The notes beneath the pieces were generated by a model. The model saw nothing but the letters and a program-made list of their open reading frames with translations, was not told where the DNA came from and did no database searches. The translations under genes and the position numbers were made by a program. A stretch of DNA of 64,000 bases from contig DVKG01000012.1 in the NCBI GenBank assembly GCA_018716135.1, positions 1 through 64,000 on the forward strand, given 5' to 3'. Positions 25,962 to 35,018 of this stretch are shown here, piece by piece. Source of the stretch: Scybalosoma faecavium (GTDB lineage Bacteria; Bacillota; Clostridia; Christensenellales; Christensenellaceae). Each line of letters begins with the position of its first letter. Positions within the stretch are counted from its first letter, which is position 1.

Positions 25962-26948
25962 ATGAAAAGACTAATTGCAATTGTAACAGCAGCGCTGATG
26001 CTGCTCGTCGGACTTTGCGCCTGCTCCGAACAGGAGTCTCTCAAAAAGATAACTCTCAGCGAGGTCACGCATTCCGTATTCTACGCTCCGCAGTACGCCG
26101 CGATAGCTCTCGGCTATTTTGAAGAAGAAGGGCTTCAGGTAGAGCTGGTCAACGGAGAAGGCGCAGACAAAGTCATGACAAGCGTAATATCGGGTCAGGT
26201 GGATATCGGTCTGGCCGGTCCGGAGGCAAGCATCTACGTCTATAACGAAGGAAAAGAAGATTACGCCAAAGTGTTTGCCCAACTCACAGCATGCGACGGT
26301 TCTTTCCTCGTCGGACGCGAAGCCGACAGCGATTTCTCCTATGAGAAGCTGAAAGGAACTCATGTAATAGCAGGCCGCAAAGGCGGCGTGCCCTATATGA
26401 CTCTGGAATACCTGCTGGGTCAGCACGGCGTAACGCCAGAAAATACAAACCTGGATAACAGCATTCAATTTTCCATGATGGGCAGCTCCTTCGCCAGCGG
26501 CGTAGGCGATTATGTAACACTATTCGAACCTACGGCAACTGAATTTGAGCTGACAGGTCAAGGTCATATACTCGCGTCTATAGGCGAGGACAGCGGCGAA
26601 ATACCCTATACCGCTTATTTCGCCAACAAGAGCTATATGGAAGAAAACTCCGACGTCATTTCTGCATTTACACGCGCAATCTACAAAGGTCAGCAGTACG
26701 TAGCGAATGCAAACGCGGAAGACGTAGCGAATTTAATAGTGGATTTCTTCCCTGACACAGACGTCAGCGTTCTTACTAAGGTCGTCGAAAGATATCGCGA
26801 CATAGGCGCTTGGGCGACCGATCCCGTTCTTGAACAAGATTCTTTTGAACGATTGCAGGACGTAATGCAAAGCGCAGGCGAGTTAGATGTTCGCGCAGAT
26901 TACTCAGAAGTTGTAGATACCTCTTTCGCAAAAGCAGCCATGAGCTGA
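25962..26948 (+). CDS. ABC transporter substrate-binding lipoprotein
   Basis: This 328-residue NMT1/SsuA-like binding protein has a signal peptide and lipobox LCAC, with lipidation expected at Cys21. The mature part starts with a short linker and the two-lobed fold. The segment with HSVFYAPQYAAIALGYFEEEG is typical of the family. It captures the substrate outside and delivers it to the permease. Candidates are sulfonates, thiamine-pyrimidine precursors or riboflavin-like compounds; no riboswitch or neighbouring pathway gene decides. AGGAGG lies seven bases upstream. Confidence 0.92.
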   Translation: MKRLIAIVTAALMLLVGLCACSEQESLKKITLSEVTHSVFYAPQYAAIALGYFEEEGLQVELVNGEGADKVMTSVISGQVDIGLAGPEASIYVYNEGKEDYAKVFAQLTACDGSFLVGREADSDFSYEKLKGTHVIAGRKGGVPYMTLEYLLGQHGVTPENTNLDNSIQFSMMGSSFASGVGDYVTLFEPTATEFELTGQGHILASIGEDSGEIPYTAYFANKSYMEENSDVISAFTRAIYKGQQYVANANAEDVANLIVDFFPDTDVSVLTKVVERYRDIGAWATDPVLEQDSFERLQDVMQSAGELDVRADYSEVVDTSFAKAAMS

Positions 26949-26960
26949 ATATATTAAATA

Positions 26961-26991
26961 TGCCGGCGGCATGCCGGCATGTTTTTTATTT
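26961..26991 (+). terminator. terminator between the ABC operon and recG
   Basis: TGCCGGC and GCCGGCA form a GC-rich stem with a 5-base loop, followed by TGTTTTTTATTT. It ends the ABC operon just before the convergent recG. Confidence 0.75.
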
Positions 26992-26993
26992 AT

Positions 26994-28982
26994 TTAATTC
27001 AAAACTACTTTATCTCCCAGCAGAGACAGCTCACGCTTAGCCTCATCACACAAAACGGCGTAATCAGCCGGAAACTCAGTCGGCATACCGGATATAAGCT
27101 CGGCGGAATACTCCAGCAGCGCTAAATCGTCCAGCAAGCTGGCTACTCGAAGATATTCGTTGCCGCTTTGTCTCTGACCTATCAATTCGCCAGCGCCGCG
27201 CAGCTCAAGATCTTTCTGCGCTATCTCAAAACCATCGTTTGAAGCTTTCAGTATTTCAAGTCTTTCCGTGGGCTTAGATGTAACCAGATAGCACTCCGAC
27301 TGCCGTTCTCCTCTTCCGACACGTCCGCGCAGCTGATGCAGCGTTGCCAGGCCGAAGCGATCTGCGTCCTCAATTATGATTATCGAAGCGTTCGGAACAT
27401 CTACCCCGACTTCAACAACTGTAGTGCTTATCAGCAGAGAGAGCTCGCCTTGCGCAAAGCTGCGCATGGTCTCTGATTTTGTGCTTTCGCTCATGCCTCC
27501 GTGAATAACTCCGACAGATATTCCGCTCATGCAGCTTGACAATTCGAACGAAAGCTGCTCTATGCTCATCATATTGTTTTCCTCAGAAGAAACTATGCTC
27601 GGGCATATTGCGTACGCCTGCGCACCTTCTGCAAGTCTGTCTCTCAGCCATAAATACATACTTTTACGTTTAGCGGACGGTACTATGCGCGTTTTAACAG
27701 GCTTGCGCCCAGGCGGCAGCTCGTCTATCACGCTGACCTGCGCTTTGCCATATTGAATGAGCGCAAGCGTGCGAGGTATCGGAGTTGCAGACATCAGAAG
27801 CGTATTCACCGCCTCTCCGCGCGAGAGCGCCGCGCGCTGCGCCACACCGAATCGGTGCTGCTCATCCGTTATTACTAAGCCTAAATGCGGAATTTCTGAT
27901 GTGTCGTACAACAGCGCATGAGTGCCTATGAGCAGTGTTATATCGCCTTTCGACAGGCCTGATGTTATTCTCTTTCGTTCGGCAGCAGAAGTTTTCGCCG
28001 TAAGCAAAGCAGCCTCATTGCCAAACAGCTTCTCAGCCTGACGCATATGCTGTTCTGCAAGTATCGCAGTCGGCGCCATAAACAAAGTCTGGATTCCGCT
28101 GCGCATCGCCAGATACGCTGCAAAAAACGCCACTATAGTCTTACCCGAGCCTACGTCCCCTTGCAGAAGCCTGTTCATAGGATAAGGCTCAGACATATCC
28201 TGCATAATCTCTCGCATAGACCTGAGCTGAGCTTCGGTAGGCTTAAATGGCAGCATTGATAAAAAATCTCCCAATATTCCAAAATCTGAGAAAGACTGCG
28301 GCGCACCCTCGTCTCGCCGCCCCGCCTCACGCAGCATACATGAATAGACCAGAAGTTCCCGCAAGACAAGAGAGGCGCGAGCCGCTGCCGTATCTTCCGG
28401 TTTTTTTGGAATATGAGCAAGACGCAGCGAATCCATCTCGCTTATCAAGCCTGCTTTTTCACAAAATTCTTCTGAAAATCGTTCTTCAACCTCAACTTCA
28501 TTCAGAGCCTCTTTTATTATGCGCTCAAGCATAGCAGGCTTAATAAAAGCAAATTTAGGATATACGGGAGTAATCCCGCCATGCAGAAAGCCTCGCGCGC
28601 TATCCAGTCTCCAATAAGAGCCGTCTTTATGCGCCACGCCCATAAATCTCAGCTCTTTTCCCCTGGTATATTGTTTTTGGAGATATGGCTGATTGAAAAG
28701 CGGTATTCTTACTACTCCGCCTTCGCACGCCAGCTCTACAGTGACGATTTTCAAACCGTTTCTTACAAATACCAATCTGGGATCTCGCGCTACTACGCCA
28801 TGCACAATTGCCCTTTTTCCTTCCTCAAGCTCTGATACAGACGTTACGTCATCCAAATTTATATATGTTGACGGCAGAGTGTACAGCAAATCACGCACAG
28901 TTGTTATCCCATGTTTCTCCAGATCCTTTGCTCTTTGCGGCCCTACGCCTTTTATTTTTGTGACTTCATCCTGAAGCTGCAT
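26994..28982 (-). CDS. recG: ATP-dependent DNA helicase RecG
   Basis: This 662-residue protein has the RecG layout: an N-terminal wedge/OB domain (about 50-150), Walker A GDVGSGKT at 275-282, the DEQH box at 373-376 and the C-terminal QLRGRVGRGE motif. It remodels stalled forks and Holliday junctions. The position next to fakA-asp23-rpmB matches the conserved Firmicutes order (rpmB-yloU-yloV...recG). GGGGAGG precedes the ATG. A terminator-like hairpin lies between it and the upstream fakA gene. Confidence 0.96.
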   Translation of the reverse strand: MQLQDEVTKIKGVGPQRAKDLEKHGITTVRDLLYTLPSTYINLDDVTSVSELEEGKRAIVHGVVARDPRLVFVRNGLKIVTVELACEGGVVRIPLFNQPYLQKQYTRGKELRFMGVAHKDGSYWRLDSARGFLHGGITPVYPKFAFIKPAMLERIIKEALNEVEVEERFSEEFCEKAGLISEMDSLRLAHIPKKPEDTAAARASLVLRELLVYSCMLREAGRRDEGAPQSFSDFGILGDFLSMLPFKPTEAQLRSMREIMQDMSEPYPMNRLLQGDVGSGKTIVAFFAAYLAMRSGIQTLFMAPTAILAEQHMRQAEKLFGNEAALLTAKTSAAERKRITSGLSKGDITLLIGTHALLYDTSEIPHLGLVITDEQHRFGVAQRAALSRGEAVNTLLMSATPIPRTLALIQYGKAQVSVIDELPPGRKPVKTRIVPSAKRKSMYLWLRDRLAEGAQAYAICPSIVSSEENNMMSIEQLSFELSSCMSGISVGVIHGGMSESTKSETMRSFAQGELSLLISTTVVEVGVDVPNASIIIIEDADRFGLATLHQLRGRVGRGERQSECYLVTSKPTERLEILKASNDGFEIAQKDLELRGAGELIGQRQSGNEYLRVASLLDDLALLEYSAELISGMPTEFPADYAVLCDEAKRELSLLGDKVVLN

Positions 28983-28997
28983 TTTTCCTCCCCGTGC

Positions 28998-29026
28998 AAA
29001 AAAGAGCCTTTGCAGTACAAAAGCTC
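28998..29026 (-). terminator. terminator downstream of the fakA-like gene
   Basis: On the minus strand, GAGCTTTTG and CAAAGGCTC form a 9-bp stem (one G-T pair) with a 5-base loop and then TTTTTT. It would limit read-through into recG. Confidence 0.65.
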
Positions 29027-29059
29027 CTTATCTCAATACACTAATTAAGAATCCAAAAT

Positions 29060-30697
29060 TTATTCAGCAGACAGAATATAATCGTAAACATTCTGACCGC
29101 CGCGCAACACTTCTACACTGCATTCTTCGAACTGTCCTTCTATCCTTTCGCGCAGCTCTTTCGCGCGCTCATCTGAAACAGATTCTCCATAATACAAAGA
29201 TATAACCGAAGATTCCGGCGTGACCATGTCTTCCAGAAGCTTATCTATAACATCGTCTTCATTATCTCCATGAGCTATAATCGTATCCGATTCACGTATG
29301 CCTATTATCTCATCTTTTTTTATCTGCATTCCATTGGTAGCGCTGTCGCGCACGGCTCTGGTCACACATGCAGACGCTACATTATCCATAGCTTCTTTTG
29401 CGCTCTTAATATTCTCATCAATGTCCATTTCAGCATTATAAGAGAGTATGGCTGCGATTCCCTGCGGTATTGTACAAGACGGCAAAACTACCAGATTTTT
29501 GTTAGTAAGGTGTTTGGCCTGCTCTGCCGCTAAAATAATATTCTTATTGTTAGGCAAAACAGCAATAAACTCAGCGTTTATTTTATCCGCTGCTTCTGCG
29601 ATGTCCTCTGCACTCGGATTCATAGACTGACCTCCGGATACTATTTGATCCGCACCCAAATCTTTAAATATATCGGTGAACCCTTCCCCCGCTGAAACCG
29701 CAACGAGTCCTATGTGTTTTTGATTCGCCGCCTCGGTAGGGTCGAGACCTGTTATAGACTCATGCTGCTCGCGCATATTATCTATTTTTATCCTGCTGAG
29801 CTGACCGAGCTTCAGCGCATATTGCAGCGCCTCTCCCGGGTTTTCCGTATGCACATGGACTTTTATCGTCTCGCCGTCTCCGACAACTACAAGGCTGTCT
29901 CCTATAGACAAAAGCTTATCGCGCAAATCGTCCACAACAGTGTCGTTTACCTCAGGAAGCAAATTCACTATAAAGAATTCCGTACAGTATCCGAACTCGA
30001 TGTTAGACGTGCTTATATCACTGCGCGCGGGGGGCTTTTTCTCAGCAGTATGGGTTAAATCAAGCGCCGTGACGTAATCTACGCCATCGACAGCCATCTT
30101 AAAACCCTTTAGTATCATCACAAGACCGGCGCCTCCCGCATCGACTACGCCCGCTTCCTTCAGAACAGGAAGAAGATCGGGAGTTTTCTTCAGCATTTGA
30201 GCGCCTGAATCTATCGCCGCTTCCAGCACTTCATCCAAATTGCCGCCTGAGTCAATACATCTTCGAGCGCCATGCGCCACCGCCTTGGCCACGGTCAAAA
30301 TAGTTCCTTCTTTAGGCTTCATGACCGCTTTATAAGCAGACTGGACGCCCATCTCTAACGCGCGTACCAGATCCTCAGCAGTCATAACGTCCATATGTTT
30401 TTCCACACTTTGACTAAAGCCTCGGAAAATCTGCGATAAAATTACTCCAGAATTTCCTCTCGCTCCGCGCAGAGCGCCGCGTCCCAAAGCCTGAACTATC
30501 TCTCCTACGCCGCCTTCGCAGGCGTTGACCTCGCGCGCCGCCGTGACAAGAGTCATAGACATATTCGTTCCTGTATCTCCATCAGGAACGGGAAATACAT
30601 TCAAATCGTTAAGAGTTTGCTTATTGTCTTCCAAATATCCGGCAGCGGCAACCACCATTTCTTTTAAAAGTTTCGCATTTATTATTTTGTCAGACAC
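29060..30697 (-). CDS. fakA: fatty acid kinase catalytic protein FakA (DAK/YloV)
   Basis: This 545-residue protein has an N-terminal DhaL-like ATP-binding domain with the PVPDGDTGTNM motif at about 35-45, a middle domain and a C-terminal DegV-like part. With a FakB carrier, FakA phosphorylates exogenous fatty acids for phospholipid synthesis. It follows the Asp23 gene by 18 bases, the conserved yloU-yloV pair of Firmicutes. GGAGGGAAC precedes the ATG. No fakB is in the window. Confidence 0.93.
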   Translation of the reverse strand: MSDKIINAKLLKEMVVAAAGYLEDNKQTLNDLNVFPVPDGDTGTNMSMTLVTAAREVNACEGGVGEIVQALGRGALRGARGNSGVILSQIFRGFSQSVEKHMDVMTAEDLVRALEMGVQSAYKAVMKPKEGTILTVAKAVAHGARRCIDSGGNLDEVLEAAIDSGAQMLKKTPDLLPVLKEAGVVDAGGAGLVMILKGFKMAVDGVDYVTALDLTHTAEKKPPARSDISTSNIEFGYCTEFFIVNLLPEVNDTVVDDLRDKLLSIGDSLVVVGDGETIKVHVHTENPGEALQYALKLGQLSRIKIDNMREQHESITGLDPTEAANQKHIGLVAVSAGEGFTDIFKDLGADQIVSGGQSMNPSAEDIAEAADKINAEFIAVLPNNKNIILAAEQAKHLTNKNLVVLPSCTIPQGIAAILSYNAEMDIDENIKSAKEAMDNVASACVTRAVRDSATNGMQIKKDEIIGIRESDTIIAHGDNEDDVIDKLLEDMVTPESSVISLYYGESVSDERAKELRERIEGQFEECSVEVLRGGQNVYDYILSAE

Positions 30698-30715
30698 ATT
30701 TGTTCCCTCCGGCGG

Positions 30716-31078
30716 CTATTGACCGACGCGAATTCCGCTGACGAGAACTTTGACATCGTTAATATTCAGACCCGTGTTCTTTTCCAGATTATATCTCACT
30801 GTAGAAATAATACTGGAAGCGACAGCAGAGATTGACACGCCATACTGCACAATAACATACAGCTCGACGCTGATTGCATTTGTACCGTCAGTATACACAC
30901 GCACACCGCGCTTTACATTCTCCTTAGCAAGTATGTCCGCCAAGCTGTCTTTCATTTTATTTACAGGGGACATCCCCACCACACCGTAGCATTCTGTCGT
31001 AGCCATGCCTGCAATAGAGGCGATGCAGTCATCTGTGTATGTGATCTTACCACCGGAAGTCTCTATAATTGCACTCAT
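30716..31078 (-). CDS. Asp23/Gls24-family envelope stress protein (YloU)
   Basis: This 120-residue protein is a compact Asp23 domain. It starts with the usual GGKITYTDDCIASIAGMAT-type segment and ends with a VNDVKVLVSGIRV-type strand. Members associate with the membrane and are linked to cell-wall homeostasis; in Firmicutes they are cotranscribed with fakA. It is divergent from rpmB, as in Bacillus. Confidence 0.92.
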   Translation of the reverse strand: MSAIIETSGGKITYTDDCIASIAGMATTECYGVVGMSPVNKMKDSLADILAKENVKRGVRVYTDGTNAISVELYVIVQYGVSISAVASSIISTVRYNLEKNTGLNINDVKVLVSGIRVGQ

Positions 31079-31259
31079 TTCTCTGGCCTCCTATATTATG
31101 TGTTCGCAGCGGCTGCATTTTGCTTCCTACTGCTCATTATATTATAACCTTTTTTCAAGCAGAGGTATATATCCTCAAACAAATTTAACAATTAAATTCC
31201 AAAATTTGCGACAACGTCTTTAATATTCAATTTTTTTCAAATAATATGTGAATTTGCGG

Positions 31260-31288
31260 TTGCAAAAAACAATGTAAAGTGCTAAAAT
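31260..31288 (+). promoter_or_regulatory. promoter of rpmB
   Basis: TTGCAA (31260-31265) and TAAAAT (31283-31288) are separated by 17 bases, 39 bases before the rpmB ATG. Confidence 0.65.
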
Positions 31289-31327
31289 ATAATGGTTCGA
31301 ACGATAAACTCCTAAGGAGGTGTAAGT

Positions 31328-31519
31328 ATGGCCAAGTATTGTGAAGTTTGCGGCAAGGGCGTTACGTCGGGCAACAGCGTATCTCACTCTCATAGAAAAT
31401 CCAAGAGAAAGTGGGCTCCCAACGTACAGAGAATCCGTGTAATCGAAAATGGTACGCCCAAAAGAAAATACGTCTGCACACGTTGTATGCGTTCCGGCCT
31501 TGTAGAGCGCTCGGTATAA
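31328..31519 (+). CDS. rpmB: 50S ribosomal protein L28
   Basis: This 63-residue protein matches L28 in full length. It has a zinc-binding set of two CxxC pairs (Cys5, Cys8, Cys50, Cys53) and the basic middle HSHRKSKRKWAPN. It is therefore the zinc-containing version rather than the zinc-free paralogue. AAGGAGG lies seven bases before the ATG. It is a single-gene unit with its own promoter and terminator, divergent from asp23. Confidence 0.97.
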   Translation: MAKYCEVCGKGVTSGNSVSHSHRKSKRKWAPNVQRIRVIENGTPKRKYVCTRCMRSGLVERSV

Positions 31520-31546
31520 TGCAGACATCCTAATAGGACAGAAAGA

Positions 31547-31573
31547 AGCCGGCTCAGAAGCCGGTCTTTTTTT
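31547..31573 (+). terminator. terminator of rpmB
   Basis: CCGGC and GCCGG pair around a 6-base loop, and a run of seven T follows after TC. Confidence 0.75.
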
Positions 31574-31652
31574 GTACCTTTTCGCCGTCTTACGTCATAC
31601 TGCAAAGTTTAACCGCGTATTCATACTAACAGATTCGTATGGAGGCGCAAGC

Positions 31653-32708
31653 ATGAAGAGAATTTTGCTAATAATAGGCGCATCATGTCTGTTCGCACTT
31701 TTTCTATATTCACCTCAGGCATGCATCAACGGTTCTGCCGACGCAGCTTATACCTTTCTTTATATAGTATTGCCGTCGCTGTTCCCGTTTTTTTTCGCAG
31801 TGAGGCTGCTTATAGATTCCGGTATAGTCGCTATATTCTCCCGCGTTTTAGAGAAACCTACGAGGCTGATATTCGGATTTCCGGGATGCTTCTCTTACGT
31901 TTTTCTATGCTCCCTTCTTTCAGGGTATCCCGCCGGCGCCAGAGCAACATGCGACCTTTACAAATCAGGCTGCATAGACAGAAAATGTGCAGAACACATG
32001 ATAAACGCCGCGAGCACATCAGGCCCAATGTTCATAATAGGTACAATCGGCGCAGGATTACTCAGATATCCACAGCTGGCATGGTACGTCATGGCGGCGC
32101 ATATTATAAGCGCGATAATAACCGCGATTATAGCCGGATTCTCCTGCCGTACTTATATACCCTCACCGCCAATTCAGTCACAAAACCAGCCGGGAATAAT
32201 CGACATGATATACTCAGCAGTGATGAGCGGGCTGAAAAGCATGATGCTCGTCGGAGGGTTTATGCTGATTTTTGGCGCTGCAGCAGGCGGTTTGGAGTCA
32301 TTGCCTATATACCAGGCTTTGCCATCAGAAGCACAGGCAATCACAGCGGGATGTATGGAAATGACAACGGGCGTAGTTAGAACAGACGCCCTCCCGCTTC
32401 AAACTCAGCTGATAGTCATAAGCTGTATTATTGCTTTTGGCGGCGCGAGTATTCATTTGCAAACTTATTCTCTCTGCGCTACAGTTGGGCTTCGGCCTCG
32501 CAGCTTCATGCTGAGCAAGCTAATGCAGACAGGCTTAGCCGCCGGATGCTGCGTGCTTTTACTAAAGCTATTTCCTCCCGGTGTAGTAACCGTAAGCACA
32601 GCCTTTTCAACTTCTCAGAGCACAAGCTATTGCGGCTTTGCAATGGCGGCCTTTGCCATCTTGAGCGCACTTATAATCCGTCCTATGATAAACAGCAGAA
32701 AAAATTGA
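31653..32708 (+). CDS. ylbJ: sporulation integral membrane protein YlbJ
   Basis: This 351-residue polytopic membrane protein has about eight hydrophobic segments and the nucleoside-recognition (Gate) type motif SGYPAGARAT near residues 98-107. YlbJ is needed for spore cortex formation in Bacillus. I chose ATG 31653 because GGAGG lies eight bases upstream; the longer frame overlaps the rpmB terminator. It converges on a coiled-coil gene that precedes coaD and rsmD, a variation on the Bacillus ylbH-ylbI-ylbJ cluster. Confidence 0.9.
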   Translation: MKRILLIIGASCLFALFLYSPQACINGSADAAYTFLYIVLPSLFPFFFAVRLLIDSGIVAIFSRVLEKPTRLIFGFPGCFSYVFLCSLLSGYPAGARATCDLYKSGCIDRKCAEHMINAASTSGPMFIIGTIGAGLLRYPQLAWYVMAAHIISAIITAIIAGFSCRTYIPSPPIQSQNQPGIIDMIYSAVMSGLKSMMLVGGFMLIFGAAAGGLESLPIYQALPSEAQAITAGCMEMTTGVVRTDALPLQTQLIVISCIIAFGGASIHLQTYSLCATVGLRPRSFMLSKLMQTGLAAGCCVLLLKLFPPGVVTVSTAFSTSQSTSYCGFAMAAFAILSALIIRPMINSRKN

Positions 32709-32712
32709 ACGA

Positions 32713-32750
32713 AAACCAAGGCGCAGAACGCGCCCTGGTTTTTATTTTGT
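32713..32750. terminator. terminator between ylbJ and the coiled-coil gene
   Basis: AACCAAGGCGC and GCGCCCTGGTT pair with a short loop and one mismatch, then TTTATTTTG follows on the plus strand. The minus strand has TTTTCG, so it may serve both genes. Confidence 0.65.
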
Positions 32751-32769
32751 TCAGATTCAGTTTTATTGT

Positions 32770-33255
32770 TCAATTGGAATTGGAACTTTTTGGCTTATTT
32801 TCTGCCATAGCACGTATTCTGCTCTTGTTTTCGCGAACCACGTCTATGCTCTCTTTATAAAATGTCTCAAGCTCATCGAAGACCTCTTCTGCATAATCAC
32901 TCGCACTCTGACGCAGCTCTTCGGCACGCTGTTTAGCGCTTTCTATCACCTTTGTAGCACGGTCATACGCAGCTTTGGAAACTGCTTCCTGCTGTATCAT
33001 CTGGTCTGCTCTGGATTTAGCAGAAGTGATTATATCGTTAGCCCGAGCTTCCGCCTCGCTGAGAATATCGTCCTTCTCTTTCATAATGCGGCGAGAAAAG
33101 TCCAGTTCGTCGTGCAGAGCTTTTTTTATGTCGTCAATAATCTCCATGACTATTTTGTAGTCAATAGATTTATTTTTATTAAAGCCCTTTGTAGGACTCA
33201 TTTCAATTTCTTCCTGAAGCTCATTAACCAGAGCAAAGATATCTGTTTTTTCCAC
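32770..33255 (-). CDS. coiled-coil protein, DivIVA/ATP-synthase-B-like
   Basis: This 161-residue soluble protein is almost entirely helical, with a long coiled coil from about residue 55 to 145 rich in Ala, Glu, Arg and Lys. The pattern resembles DivIVA-like or ATP synthase b-type helices without a membrane anchor. I do not recognise a named family with certainty. It is the third gene of rsmD-coaD-coiled coil, 31 bases after coaD, and such proteins are often found beside coaD in Clostridia. A structural role at the membrane or septum is possible. Confidence 0.7.
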   Translation of the reverse strand: MEKTDIFALVNELQEEIEMSPTKGFNKNKSIDYKIVMEIIDDIKKALHDELDFSRRIMKEKDDILSEAEARANDIITSAKSRADQMIQQEAVSKAAYDRATKVIESAKQRAEELRQSASDYAEEVFDELETFYKESIDVVRENKSRIRAMAENKPKSSNSN

Positions 33256-33286
33256 GTAATTTACCCCCGTTTATGGTTTATCCGAT

Positions 33287-33757
33287 TTATTTGGTCTTTT
33301 TCTTAATAAACTCTTCTACCGCCTCCGGTACAAATCCGGAGATTTCGCCGCCGAAATGCAGCAGCTCTCGCACAATGCTGGAGCTTATCGCCGCGTATTC
33401 CGGCTTAGTAATCAGAAAAATTGTTTCGACATCGCCGTAAAGCGAATTGCAGATGGCCAAATCCTGCTCGTACTGATAGTCTATGACATTGCGCGTGCCT
33501 CTTATTACAGCATCTGCGCCTGTTTCTTTTACACAATCTGCAAGCAAACCACTGAAATAAATTATTTCTATGTTATCCAGATGTGCCGTCGCATCCGCCA
33601 GCATTGTCATCCTCTCCTCTACAGAGAAGTAATACTTTTTAGCTACGTTGTCCAGAACACCAAGCACAAGCTCGTCGCAAAGCTTTGCACTGCGTTCTAT
33701 AATATCCAAATGCCCTTTGGTCAGCGGGTCAAAGCTGCCAGGGAATATAAATCTCAA
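33287..33757 (-). CDS. coaD: pantetheine-phosphate adenylyltransferase
   Basis: This 156-residue nucleotidyltransferase has the FPGSFDPLTKGH motif at 5-16 (catalytic His16) and the ISSSIVRE motif near 124-131. It transfers AMP to 4'-phosphopantetheine to give dephospho-CoA, the fourth step of CoA synthesis. The start is TTG 33757, with GAGG ten bases upstream in the end of rsmD. The rsmD-coaD order is conserved widely in bacteria. Confidence 0.96.
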   Translation of the reverse strand: MRFIFPGSFDPLTKGHLDIIERSAKLCDELVLGVLDNVAKKYYFSVEERMTMLADATAHLDNIEIIYFSGLLADCVKETGADAVIRGTRNVIDYQYEQDLAICNSLYGDVETIFLITKPEYAAISSSIVRELLHFGGEISGFVPEAVEEFIKKKTK

Positions 33758-33762
33758 AGTTT

Positions 33763-34305
33763 TTAATCCTCACCTTCGTCAATTCTGCCGAGGAAGGTCA
33801 CCAGTGTCTTTCCGTATTTTTTCTCCCTCAGTGTTTTCAAGCCGCACTGCACCTTCGGCAACGGCGCATCATGTTCCACTATAAGTTTTCCATTAGGCTT
33901 GAGCTTATCCAATTCCATAATGCGGTTTATAGCGCGTTCATAAAACCCTGATTTATACGGCGGATCGAGAAATATGAAATCATACTGACCTGGCAGCTCA
34001 AGAGCACGTTCAAAATCTCCGTGAACAAGAGTATACGACCCCTCAAAAGGCGCGGCATTCTGAGAAACAGCCTTAGCCGCCGCTTTGCTCACATCGCAGA
34101 ATACGCATTCGTCTGCTCCTCGGCTAAGCGCCTCTACACCCATAGCGCCGCTTCCCGCAAACAAGTCTAATACGCGCGCTCCGGATATATCGAATTGAAT
34201 TGATCCGAAAATAGCCTCTCTGACTTTATCTGTCGTAGGGCGTGTTTCCTCTCCCGGCGGAGCTGTGATTCGCATACCTTTTTTACTGCCCGCAATAACT
34301 CTCAA
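33763..34305 (-). CDS. rsmD: 16S rRNA (guanine966-N2)-methyltransferase
   Basis: This 180-residue SAM-dependent methyltransferase has the LDLFAGSGAMGVEAL SAM site (46-60) and the catalytic DPPY at 114-117. It methylates G966 of 16S rRNA. The start appears to be TTG 34305, which gives the usual family N-terminus (RVIAG). It heads the rsmD-coaD-coiled-coil group. The 167 bases upstream (34306-34472) contain a TATAAT on the minus strand without a good -35. Confidence 0.93.
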   Translation of the reverse strand: MRVIAGSKKGMRITAPPGEETRPTTDKVREAIFGSIQFDISGARVLDLFAGSGAMGVEALSRGADECVFCDVSKAAAKAVSQNAAPFEGSYTLVHGDFERALELPGQYDFIFLDPPYKSGFYERAINRIMELDKLKPNGKLIVEHDAPLPKVQCGLKTLREKKYGKTLVTFLGRIDEGED

Positions 34306-34472
34306 ACCTGACCGTCTTTCTTTGATTATTGTATTAGTTTATTATTGATTAAAAACTGTACCATAAAAATCTAAGTACACTTTTACTAATTATAATATTA
34401 ATCGAAAATCGCCGAAAAGTAAAGCATTAATGTGTAAATTTGCGATTTTATTCACGACATTTCCACACTGCC

Positions 34473-35018
34473 TTAGAATTCTAATATCCTGCAATCCGAA
34501 ATAACCACGTCCACAGGTATATCGAAGGTCTCATTCGGAAGCTCCATCAAAAGCTGGGCGTCAAAGCATATTCCAATCTTGAATACATCTTTGCCTTTCA
34601 AAAACCTGTCGTAATATCCGCCGCCGTACCCCAGGCGAGCGCCTTTGTAATCAAAAGCCAGACCCGGCATTATAACCGCTTCGATACTATCCATTTGACG
34701 CGACCCTGCCGGAGGTTCCATTATACCGTATTTATTTGGCACCAATGGCTGCCTGTCCCAGACGAGCGCAGACATTTTATTTCCGGACTCTACTCGCGGC
34801 AGAGCAACTTCGATACCGCTTTTTTTCAGCATTTTAATCAAATCATGCGTTTCCACTTCGCCTTTATACGAATAATAACACATTATACGTCTAAAATCCC
34901 GTTTTATAATCTCATTGAACGCCTTCTGCGCTATATCTCGGGAAAGTATCTCTCTGCTTTCTCGGCTCATAGAAGCTCTGAGCTTAAACATTCTATCTCT
35001 TACTTCGCGCTTATTCAT
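34473..35018 (-). CDS. 5-formyltetrahydrofolate cyclo-ligase
   Basis: This 181-residue enzyme has the N-terminal basic KREVRDRM helix and the signature GARLGYGGGYYDRFL near 126-140. It converts 5-formyl-THF to 5,10-methenyl-THF with ATP, recycling folate. It overlaps the end of alr by eight bases and likely shares its transcript. The length matches the family. Confidence 0.93.
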   Translation of the reverse strand: MNKREVRDRMFKLRASMSRESREILSRDIAQKAFNEIIKRDFRRIMCYYSYKGEVETHDLIKMLKKSGIEVALPRVESGNKMSALVWDRQPLVPNKYGIMEPPAGSRQMDSIEAVIMPGLAFDYKGARLGYGGGYYDRFLKGKDVFKIGICFDAQLLMELPNETFDIPVDVVISDCRILEF

